Of a stretch of DNA of 9,111 bases, positions 1-5,890 are shown piece by piece. The notes beneath the pieces are model-generated. The model was not told where the DNA came from. It saw only the letters and a list, made by a program, of their open reading frames with translations, and ran no database searches. A program made the position numbers and the translations under genes. Origin of the DNA: UBA9732 sp963649615 (GTDB lineage: Bacteria > Spirochaetota > Spirochaetia > Sphaerochaetales > Sphaerochaetaceae); contig CAVJIN010000053.1 in assembly GCA_963649615.1 (NCBI GenBank), positions 1 through 9,111 on the forward strand. The letters are read 5' to 3'. Within the stretch, counting starts at the first letter, position 1. Each line of letters begins with the position of its first letter.

Positions 1-138
1 CTCCATTGGAATCAAATGTGTAGATGTTCTCTTTTTCAAAGAAGATTTCTACACCGCTGTCCTTTAACTTTCTTATAGTAGTAAGTGCATCTACAGTGTT
101 TCACACAAGCGTGCAAAACGAGATAGCACTGCTAGTTT
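1..138 (-). pseudogene. Serine recombinase fragment, frameshifted, runs off left edge
   Basis: Read on the minus strand, 100 to 1 encodes TVDALTTIRKLKDSGVEIFF, followed by an EKENIYTFDSNG-like stretch. This is the conserved part of the catalytic domain of large serine recombinases just after the SRFARNTVD motif. The preceding SRFAR half is present at 109-135 (minus), but in another frame: the extra eight bases at 101-108 separate SRFAR from NTVD. Nothing recognisable of the N-terminal half (catalytic serine region) lies upstream, so the gene is truncated at its 5' side as well as frameshifted. It may continue left of the window. The family cuts and rejoins DNA through a serine-DNA intermediate and is carried by conjugative elements and prophages. 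The fragment starts about 50 bp after the antitoxin gene, so this looks like a recombination scar. Family assignment is from motif recognition only. Confidence 0.72.
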
Positions 139-188
139 GGCTTGCTGAGTTTTAACCATTGTTTTAGATCCCGTCCAAGAAACCTTTA

Positions 189-548
189 CTAGATAAACCT
201 TGCAGGAGAAGTTTTGAAAAGACTTGCAAGTTCCTTTGCCGTTTTCTTACTGATAGGACGACAGTTTCTTTCCATACCAGAAACATCTTGCCTTGTCGTG
301 CCAAGTTTTTCTGCAAGCTGAGCCTGAGTAAGATTATCCCTTGTACGATAGAACTTAAGATTGTCTCCGGGAGTTTCATTTGCTTTGAACTCCTTATACC
401 AATCAAGGTCTTCCACGTTTACATATTCGTCTTCATAGTTAACATTCTCAGCACCAAATTTTTTTTTGAGATAGTTGATAACAGATACTGGAATATTTCC
501 TTCCATCTTAAAGCCCTCAGTATGGGGCTGATTCACGACTACCAACAT
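189..548 (-). CDS. XRE-family antitoxin of a RelE-type toxin-antitoxin pair
   Basis: This 119-residue protein has a helix-turn-helix domain at about residues 63-118. The segment LTQAQLAEKLGTTRQDVSGM contains helices 2 and 3 of a Cro/CI-type fold, and SKKTAKELASLF follows. The N-terminal part (residues 1-60, with several acidic residues around 38-50) is probably the toxin-binding region. I chose the ATG at 546-548 because GGAGGTG lies at 553-559, an excellent ribosome binding site. The longer open frame to 638 has no such site and would lie deep inside the toxin gene. The start lies inside the last 32 bases of the toxin gene, so translation is probably coupled. As in known higBA-like pairs, the antitoxin should neutralise the toxin and repress its promoter. 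The toxin-first gene order also matches that group. Confidence 0.85.
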   Translation of the reverse strand: MLVVVNQPHTEGFKMEGNIPVSVINYLKKKFGAENVNYEDEYVNVEDLDWYKEFKANETPGDNLKFYRTRDNLTQAQLAEKLGTTRQDVSGMERNCRPISKKTAKELASLFKTSPARFI

Positions 549-783
549 AATACACCTCCACCAAGAATTCTCCATTGCGACATTGCCAACATGCAACCCA
601 GTGGTAGCTAAGATGACAATGATATGTGAAGTTTCCAAGTTTGCTGTAATTCTTATATCCTGCTTGTATGGGTCCTGTTTCCCCTAAATCCTCTATTAGA
701 TGTGCCAGTGTTTCTTTGTCTTTCTGAGGCAATTTTGCTATTGCCTTCAAACAACTTTTCTTTATTTTAACTTGGTACTTCAT
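517..783 (-). CDS. RelE/ParE-superfamily toxin
   Basis: This 88-residue protein begins MKYQVKIKKSCLKAIAKLP, the typical opening strand and helix of RelE-like toxins. It ends with a beta region containing YHCHLSYHWVACWQC and VEVYYVGSRESAPY. The length fits the family (80-100 residues). RelE-type toxins cleave mRNA in the ribosomal A site, while ParE relatives poison gyrase. The sequence alone does not decide between them, though the YHCH/WVACW pattern is what I associate with mRNA-interferase annotations. I chose the ATG at 781-783 because the family motif starts there; the frame extends to 852 without a better start. No Shine-Dalgarno sequence precedes this ATG, and a good promoter ends 6 bp upstream, suggesting a leaderless message. 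The gene overlaps the downstream antitoxin by 32 bp. Confidence 0.85.
   Translation of the reverse strand: MKYQVKIKKSCLKAIAKLPQKDKETLAHLIEDLGETGPIQAGYKNYSKLGNFTYHCHLSYHWVACWQCRNGEFLVEVYYVGSRESAPY
553..559 (-). promoter_or_regulatory. Strong ribosome binding site of the antitoxin
   Basis: The minus strand reads GGAGGTG four bases before ATG at 548. It lies inside the 3' end of the toxin coding region and decides the antitoxin start. It contrasts with the toxin start, which has no Shine-Dalgarno site. Confidence 0.85.
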
Positions 784-789
784 AATTTT

Positions 790-818
790 AATGTAATCAA
801 AAATTGGTTCATTGTCAA
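790..818 (-). promoter_or_regulatory. Sigma-70 promoter of the toxin-antitoxin operon, leaderless, with overlapping operator-like palindrome
   Basis: On the minus strand TTGACA (813-818) and TACATT (790-795) are separated by exactly 17 bp. Six bases separate the -10 box from the toxin ATG, so the expected +1 coincides with the A of the start codon. The -35 box is embedded in the perfect palindrome CATTG-A-CAATG (810-820), a plausible operator for the XRE antitoxin. The boxes are seen in the sequence; the transcription start and the repressor site are inferred. Confidence 0.6.
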
Positions 819-875
819 TGTGATTAACCCTTCCCTGATTAGCCTTTCCCACAATGTCCTTAATTATTACTTACT

Positions 876-910
876 AAAAGAAACCTAACGGGATTCAGCA
901 TCCGTCTTAG
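876..910 (-). terminator. Probable intrinsic terminator after the phosphatase gene
   Basis: The minus strand forms an imperfect hairpin from CTAAGACGGAT (910-900) and ATCCCGTTAG (894-885), with a GA bulge, a one-base C bulge and loop GCTGA. GTTTCTTTT follows at 884-876. It lies about 46 bp after the PP2C stop codon and before the toxin promoter, so it would insulate the two transcription units. The stem is imperfect, and the same bases can be read as an attC-like site. Confidence 0.45.
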
Positions 911-930
911 CAAACAACATCTTGTTAGAG
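883..930 (-). other. attC-like recombination site candidate
   Basis: On the minus strand, TCTAAC (929-924) and GTTAGGT (889-883) form outer complementary boxes matching the integron core (GTTRRRY on the right). Just inside the right box is GCTGAA, a common inner-box sequence of attC sites, which can pair with TTTGC nearer the left box with one extra-helical T. The site is short (48 bp), the inner spacers are unequal, and the left core lacks the expected purine. No integrase and no second site are visible, so this is only a hypothesis. Confidence 0.22.
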
Positions 931-956
931 CCACTGTAAATGAAAAATAGTTATTT

Positions 957-2159
957 TCATTTTTGCATAAAAGAAAATACAATTAAATCAAATGAATTCA
1001 AATTCTTATCTGTTATCGTGTACAAAGGTTCATTTTCAGAGAGAAAAAATCTTTCATCATCAGCTATTACTTCAAGCCCTTCGGCATCAGCTTTTACAAC
1101 GTTAAAACCTTTTTTTCCCAATCCAAAGCCACCACATCCTATACTATCAAATGAATAAGAGCCGACCTCTGCAGGCATAATAATTCCTCGCTGTAGATAG
1201 TCGCGGTCATCTTTAGCACCTAAATTTCCAACCCTTATAATCTTAAGGTGATTCTCTTTCTTTTTCTTAAATAGTTTCATGTTATCAGCAAGGTAGTCTA
1301 CGGCAAGTATTCCTGAGATTGAAATATCATCATTACTTCCACTTCTAGACATTCTGGGAAGATAACTCTGCAATTCAGATACAGCTTCTTCCTTTGGCGA
1401 CGAGGAAAAACTTACAATAATTTCACGATAAAAATCATAAAAATCTTTATCCCGCTTAAAACAGTCATCAACGCCGTCACTCGCAACAAAAACAGCTGGA
1501 GGTATATCTCTTGAAAAATAATACCGTGCAAAAGCGACAGCATCATCATCACAAATCGAGCTTGTTGTATTTAGAAAGCACCTATCGTCCCATGGAATCG
1601 GCTCATAAACTTCACCAACCAAATCAAAGGTAACACATTTACCATCTCCGATATGAATTCCAAACCAGAACAAATTGGGAATAACGACAATTCCAATCAA
1701 TGTTGCACCATAAGCTCTCTCAAGACATTCTCCATTAAGATATTTTTCTTTTGCATTTTCTCCGACATTATCCATCTCTTCAAGCTGGAATGGACTCAGG
1801 CCAATATCTTCTTCAACCAGCACATGCCATCTATAAACAATACTCCTGATAAGCTGTCGAAAAACTTCTCCCTCTTCCCGCTTGGAGGCCTTAGATAGGA
1901 TTGAAACTATATTATCAGTAGAGCTTGCATCATCACAATTTGCAAAAGCAGACTCTATACATTCATAAAAAGCCTTTACAGCAAAAGAACTCCCTCTATC
2001 AGAACGGAAATAATCACTCCCTCCATGGCCGTCAGATATAACAGCAAGAGAATAACTATCTGTCGTTATCGAGAATGCAGAATCTTGACACGGCAGGTTC
2101 TTAGCAATATGACTCGCCCCAACTGTTTTCACAGAAAAGCTCTCTGTTCTTCCTACCAT
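957..2159 (-). CDS. PP2C-family protein phosphatase with C-terminal extension
   Basis: This 400-residue protein carries the PP2C metal-binding motifs in order: QD at 25-26, SDGHGG at 42-47, YGATLIG at 150-156, GIHIGDG at 167-173, VASDGVDD at 225-232 and SNDDIS at 275-280. The metal-binding aspartates are in place, so the enzyme should be an active Mn/Mg-dependent serine/threonine phosphatase. There is no signal peptide, so it should act in the cytoplasm. Its natural partner is the kinase two genes upstream, whose phosphorylation it should reverse (inference). Residues 290-400 form an extra part with a glycine-rich segment (SIGCGGFGLGKK, 339-350) that I do not recognise. The start codon overlaps the end of the VWA gene by 7 bp, consistent with translational coupling. 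It is the last gene of the series, with a terminator-like hairpin about 50 bp downstream. Confidence 0.92.
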   Translation of the reverse strand: MVGRTESFSVKTVGASHIAKNLPCQDSAFSITTDSYSLAVISDGHGGSDYFRSDRGSSFAVKAFYECIESAFANCDDASSTDNIVSILSKASKREEGEVFRQLIRSIVYRWHVLVEEDIGLSPFQLEEMDNVGENAKEKYLNGECLERAYGATLIGIVVIPNLFWFGIHIGDGKCVTFDLVGEVYEPIPWDDRCFLNTTSSICDDDAVAFARYYFSRDIPPAVFVASDGVDDCFKRDKDFYDFYREIIVSFSSSPKEEAVSELQSYLPRMSRSGSNDDISISGILAVDYLADNMKLFKKKKENHLKIIRVGNLGAKDDRDYLQRGIIMPAEVGSYSFDSIGCGGFGLGKKGFNVVKADAEGLEVIADDERFFLSENEPLYTITDKNLNSFDLIVFSFMQK

Positions 2160-2887
2160 TGATCAACATCCTCATCGGCGTCAGCAATAGCTAATGAAGA
2201 TGACTGCAACGACATCACCATATCATCTTGCTTAGACGAAACCTGGTCTATCTTATTACTTCCAACAGCGCTGGATTTTGAACCAATCTGTGACGATGTA
2301 ACAGATACGAATTTAATCATCTTCATCAATGTCTCTGGAGTATGAGCTGTCAATACAGCCTCTGAAGTGCCAGTGAAACTTGAGAGAACATTCTTATCTG
2401 TATCATCACCAATGGCAAGTGCAACTTTTATGGCTTTCTTAAACCAATTATTCTGTTTCAATTCATCCAACATCTTAGAGTTATACTCATCAGTTGGATA
2501 ACCATCTGACATCAAGAAGATTGCAGGAGCATATGAACCCGAGGCGGATTGCATAAATTCACTCTTTGAGAGCTTCTTATTCAACTCTCCGCAGGCAGTA
2601 TAAAAGGAAGTCAAGCCTTCAGCAGTTATATCATTCCAATAAAACAAATCGGCTTCAACAGGAAACTGGGTAACCCACTTAACCGTATCTGAAAAAGTCA
2701 TTACAGCAATTTTAATTTCCGCATCTGCATTTTGAGAGGAAATATTCTTGATTTCCGGAATTACATCTTCTATTGCTTGATTGACAGCACCTATCTTACT
2801 ACCTGACATACTCCCTGAATTATCGATGAGAAAAAACAGCGTCATCGTTTTTCTCGCAACTTCTACAGTCCTATCATAAATACTCAT
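2153..2887 (-). CDS. TerY-like von Willebrand factor A domain protein
   Basis: This 244-residue protein has a VWA domain over residues 14-195. The metal-ion-dependent adhesion site is complete: DNSGSMSG at 22-29 (D22, S24, S26), T93 in EGLTSFYT, and D128 in MSDGYPTD. Such domains bind partners through a divalent metal. In the TerY-P arrangement the VWA protein is thought to act as an adaptor between kinase and phosphatase. Residues 195-244 form a low-complexity tail rich in serine, ending with an acidic stretch (DADEDVDQW). This could be a phosphorylation target or docking segment, which is my inference. The ATG overlaps the kinase stop codon as ATGA, and the end overlaps the phosphatase start by 7 bp. 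The three genes are therefore tightly coupled. The protein has no signal peptide or membrane segment. Confidence 0.92.
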   Translation of the reverse strand: MSIYDRTVEVARKTMTLFFLIDNSGSMSGSKIGAVNQAIEDVIPEIKNISSQNADAEIKIAVMTFSDTVKWVTQFPVEADLFYWNDITAEGLTSFYTACGELNKKLSKSEFMQSASGSYAPAIFLMSDGYPTDEYNSKMLDELKQNNWFKKAIKVALAIGDDTDKNVLSSFTGTSEAVLTAHTPETLMKMIKFVSVTSSQIGSKSSAVGSNKIDQVSSKQDDMVMSLQSSSLAIADADEDVDQW

Positions 2888-4227
2888 ACGCTTACTCCAT
2901 TATTATTAATATTTATCTTTCCAATTGATGCATTACCAAAATCAATTTCATCAATCTTTGCTATAGAAAAATTAGAATTCGGTGCCAGTTGTTTGAAAGT
3001 TCCATCATTCAACTTTAAGCCCCAAACAAATGAAGTCAAATTCCTTATCCCCCATATTGAAGGATCTTTTGGATTTCTAGTCACCTCTCCACACACAGAA
3101 ATAAAATCATCATTCCTCTCTTCACAATGACATGCATAAATTTTCTTCCCCGGGAAAAGAGAAAGGACATATTTTTTATTTGGACATTCTAATAACGGGA
3201 GCTGATGGATGATACGACCACAGTTAATACACCTAGAGTCCCCCAAAGTATTAACAAACGTTTCCTCCCCACAAGAACATTTGATTATACTATCTCTCAG
3301 CTTGACAAAAGCATATTGCCAGTCATTATCCAAAAGCCTTGTGTGTTTGACAGTACCCATATCATCGGCATTCATGGCTTCCTTCGAGAAAGCTTGAATA
3401 AAAAGATTTCTTATAAATTGAGGATAAACACTCCAGAGGTTCAATACATTTCTATGTATAGATGGAACTGGCCTATTAGAATCATCTTTCGGATCAAAAA
3501 TAAAGATAGGGGACTTTCCGTAGTATTTCAATTCCAAGGCTTCTGTCAAACATGGCTGGGAGGCAACAATTTTTCCTTCCAAAGGATGGTCTAGAAATAA
3601 AAGTCTAAAGAGAACAACAGCGAGAGAAAACCTATCTGAATATTTGTCAGGTCTCGAAATATTTCTTACAACCTCGGGAGCCATGTACCTAGCCTTACCT
3701 GCGATTCCCAAACTCTCACCTTCTGGTGCGACGTTGTCATTATCACATATCAAAACAGCACCAGAATTTGGATTAATGAAGAAATTTCCGTCATTCAAAT
3801 CTTGATAGGAATACCCAGCCCTGTGAAGTTCCCTAAACCCATTTGTAATATTCAAAGCAGCAGTCACAACAGCATTCAATGAAGAAAAATGAACTTTGGC
3901 TAAAAGAAACTCAGAGAATTCATGGTAGCCAGCCGGTCTTAGATCCATAACATAACCAAAAGTATCTTTTGAAGCCGTTGTCAAGAATAGTGGCCAGATA
4001 AAATGCTTGGTTGGAGTGCCATTTGACACATTACTTCTCAGATTTTCATAAAAACTTTTTGGATTCTTAAAAACACCTGTGTGATACCATTTCAAAGCAT
4101 ATGGTTTACCATTGTATGCAACTTTGTATACAACACCCTGTCCTCCTTCACCAAGTTTCTCTTTAATAATGACACTACCACCATTAGTGAGATGTACTGT
4201 ATCACCTTTTTTTAAATACTCTACCAT
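2884..4227 (-). CDS. Serine/threonine protein kinase with C-terminal zinc ribbon (TerY-P type)
   Basis: This 447-residue protein has a kinase domain over about residues 8-300. The glycine loop is GEGGQGVVYK (26-35) and the ATP lysine is K46 in YALKW. The catalytic loop YQDLNDGN (141-148) has D143 and N148, the metal site is in CDNDN (161-165) in place of DFG, and APE is at 183-185. HRD is therefore YQD and DFG is DND, a variant set I associate with kinases of TerY-P loci. A zinc ribbon follows, with C317, C319, C333 and C336. A beta-rich tail (350-440) contains RNPKDPSIWGIRNLTS. I chose the ATG at 4225-4227 because GGAG stands five bases before it; an ATG at 4245 has no ribosome binding site. 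The kinase probably phosphorylates the VWA or Sel1 neighbours (inference). It overlaps the VWA gene by 4 bp and follows the membrane Sel1 gene by 38 bp. Confidence 0.92.
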   Translation of the reverse strand: MVEYLKKGDTVHLTNGGSVIIKEKLGEGGQGVVYKVAYNGKPYALKWYHTGVFKNPKSFYENLRSNVSNGTPTKHFIWPLFLTTASKDTFGYVMDLRPAGYHEFSEFLLAKVHFSSLNAVVTAALNITNGFRELHRAGYSYQDLNDGNFFINPNSGAVLICDNDNVAPEGESLGIAGKARYMAPEVVRNISRPDKYSDRFSLAVVLFRLLFLDHPLEGKIVASQPCLTEALELKYYGKSPIFIFDPKDDSNRPVPSIHRNVLNLWSVYPQFIRNLFIQAFSKEAMNADDMGTVKHTRLLDNDWQYAFVKLRDSIIKCSCGEETFVNTLGDSRCINCGRIIHQLPLLECPNKKYVLSLFPGKKIYACHCEERNDDFISVCGEVTRNPKDPSIWGIRNLTSFVWGLKLNDGTFKQLAPNSNFSIAKIDEIDFGNASIGKININNNGVSV

Positions 4228-4265
4228 ATCCACTCCACATAACATTATAAATTCTATACAAAAGC

Positions 4266-5717
4266 CTATACAATTGCCACTTCAAATGATTTATTTAAAA
4301 CAGATTTACCATAACATTTACACCAAACTAAAACCGCATACGTTGATGCACTTCTGTCTATTGAAGCATCTGTAGGTATAGTGTCCATAAAATCTAACAC
4401 AAACTTGGAATCCAGCTTAGAAGAATTCTTAATTCTCTCTACAATCCCCATTTTCTGCATCAGCAACAATGAAGAACGAAGAACTGTAAGCCTTGGAAAG
4501 AAATCATTTAGAAGCCCATGCAATAACTTCTCATCTGTTACCGCAGTATTGTATTGATTTATTAATGATGTAAACTTTTCCTCAAAGTCTTTCTCTTCCA
4601 TTCCGATGAGGCCATTCTGCTTGTCATCATATTTCACGATTAGCCTTACACCCGTATTTCCTACATCAGATTTTTTAAGCTTGAGTCTATTAATCTCTCT
4701 TTTTATTAAACTCTTATCTTTTTCTAAGATATCCATTGTTTTCAAATTATTGAGAAATGAATTTAGTTCTTCAATTGATTTTTCTGTTTTTGAAGAATAC
4801 CAAGCACGAAACGTATTCTTAATCTCATCTATCAATATAGACCTAGACACATCAGAAGGGCATTCAGATAAAACAGCACTACACATATCATTATTCTTGG
4901 AAGCCTTCAAAAAAAACTCCATTGCCTTTTGGTAATTCCGTGTAACTCCTTGTCCCAATTCATATAATCTTCCGATTCTAAACTGAGCTTCAGCATTGTT
5001 TTGCACGGCTGCCTTTAGATACCACTCCATTGCCTTTTGGTAATCCCGTGTGACTCCCTGCCCATATTCATATAACCTTCCGATTCCAAACTGAGCTTTA
5101 TCATCATTTTGCGCGGCAGCCTTTAGATACCACTTCATTGCCTTTTGATAATCTGTTCCTTCTTTTGGGAATACAGAAACATCCCTCTGGGGACGCATAA
5201 CTTTGTGTTTTGATTGTCGTACTCTTTTTTTATTAGAAACATCCCGCTGGGGACGTATAACGATCCGGATTGTACTCGATTTCGGACTAAAAAACCAATC
5301 TCCACATACTTGATTGCGTAACGGCAACATCAAATCAAATGCGAATAGAATGAAAGTATGTATAAACGCAGCTTTTGAAACAGACACGGTAGAAAGTCGA
5401 ACAACAATTCCCCATGAGCCATTAAATAGAAACACAAATTGAAAAACAATGGCAATTACAGGTTTGACAAGAACCAATACAGCTGGCAAATCTACATCAA
5501 AACCAAACAAATCTTTTAGGTCACCGTAACCAAATGAGGAAGTAATTTTTTTCCAAAGAAACAAATCAATAAAGTAAATTACCCCATATACAATTATTGA
5601 AAGAATATTAAGCAGATAAAACAAAAAATGACTTGAGAAATACAGTTCACATATCCATTTGTAGATAAAATAAAAAATAGCATGAGTTATAACTGATAAC
5701 CCATAGAAATATATCAT
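4266..5717 (-). CDS. Membrane-anchored Sel1-repeat protein
   Basis: This 483-residue protein has about four hydrophobic segments in residues 1-135 (roughly 3-20, 30-50, 78-98 and 115-133). A basic linker (150-186) contains RPQRDVS twice, at 155-161 and 175-181. Three Sel1-like repeats of 36 residues, the last incomplete, cover 187-275 (DYQKAMKWYLKAA and similar). A helical, unrecognised domain covers about 280-450. The last 25 residues contain YAVLVWCKCYG, which recurs in the neighbouring Sel1 protein. Sel1 repeats are helical hairpins that bind other proteins, so this may be a membrane scaffold for the kinase encoded 38 bp downstream (inference). The start at 5717 is supported by GAGGGTGAG just upstream. 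The 173 bp before it (5718-5890) show no gene and no convincing promoter. The linker coincides with a CRISPR-like DNA repeat, so the gene may be a fusion. Confidence 0.85.
   Translation of the reverse strand: MIYFYGLSVITHAIFYFIYKWICELYFSSHFLFYLLNILSIIVYGVIYFIDLFLWKKITSSFGYGDLKDLFGFDVDLPAVLVLVKPVIAIVFQFVFLFNGSWGIVVRLSTVSVSKAAFIHTFILFAFDLMLPLRNQVCGDWFFSPKSSTIRIVIRPQRDVSNKKRVRQSKHKVMRPQRDVSVFPKEGTDYQKAMKWYLKAAAQNDDKAQFGIGRLYEYGQGVTRDYQKAMEWYLKAAVQNNAEAQFRIGRLYELGQGVTRNYQKAMEFFLKASKNNDMCSAVLSECPSDVSRSILIDEIKNTFRAWYSSKTEKSIEELNSFLNNLKTMDILEKDKSLIKREINRLKLKKSDVGNTGVRLIVKYDDKQNGLIGMEEKDFEEKFTSLINQYNTAVTDEKLLHGLLNDFFPRLTVLRSSLLLMQKMGIVERIKNSSKLDSKFVLDFMDTIPTDASIDRSASTYAVLVWCKCYGKSVLNKSFEVAIV
5175..5261 (-). 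repeat. Two copies of a 27-nt hairpin-forming direct repeat, 60-bp period
   Basis: Copies lie at 5175-5201 and 5235-5261, separated by 33 bp and differing at two positions. As minus-strand RNA each can form a 7-bp stem, ACGTCCC (or GCGTCCC) with GGGATGT, around the tetraloop CAGC or CAGA. Of the two differences, one falls in the loop and the other exchanges A-U for G-U at the stem base, so the fold is kept. Repeat length, spacing and fold match one CRISPR repeat-spacer-repeat unit, but the stretch is in frame within the membrane Sel1 gene (encoding RPQRDVS twice) and no third copy is present. The repeat itself is certain; its nature is not. Confidence 0.8.
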
Positions 5718-5890
5718 TTCTCACCCTCTTATCTCAGAATAACACCTATTTTTTACTTTAGATGCCGACTACCACATCAAGCTATTCAAAGCTCCCAACA
5801 CACAAACTTGTCTTAAGTTTAGCAACTTGATTAAACGTTTTCACCTGAATTCTATATCCACTGTGCAGAATAGGATCTAAAAATTAATTT

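Noticed and set aside
288..611. Plus-strand open frame of 107 codons
   Set aside because: It is the opposite-strand shadow of the antitoxin and toxin genes.
189..638. Longer antitoxin beginning at 638
   Set aside because: It would lie deep in the toxin gene without a ribosome binding site; GGAGGTG marks 548.
517..852. Longer toxin beginning at 852
   Set aside because: The extra 23 residues do not fit the family and would cover the promoter at 790-818; the RelE-type motif begins at 783.
940..960. AT-rich palindrome (ATGAAAAATA/TTATTTTCAT) at the phosphatase stop as a terminator
   Set aside because: It overlaps the stop codon, has only A-T pairs and no T-tract; the hairpin at 885-910 is a better candidate.
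2884..4245. Kinase start at the upstream ATG (4245)
   Set aside because: No ribosome binding site precedes it, whereas GGAG stands five bases before the ATG at 4227.
5175..5261. A functional CRISPR array
   Set aside because: Only two repeats, no cas genes, no leader, and the stretch is an in-frame part of a gene; kept only as a CRISPR-like repeat.
5718..5890. Internal promoter before the membrane Sel1 gene
   Set aside because: No pair of -35/-10 boxes with acceptable spacing could be found in the 173 bp.
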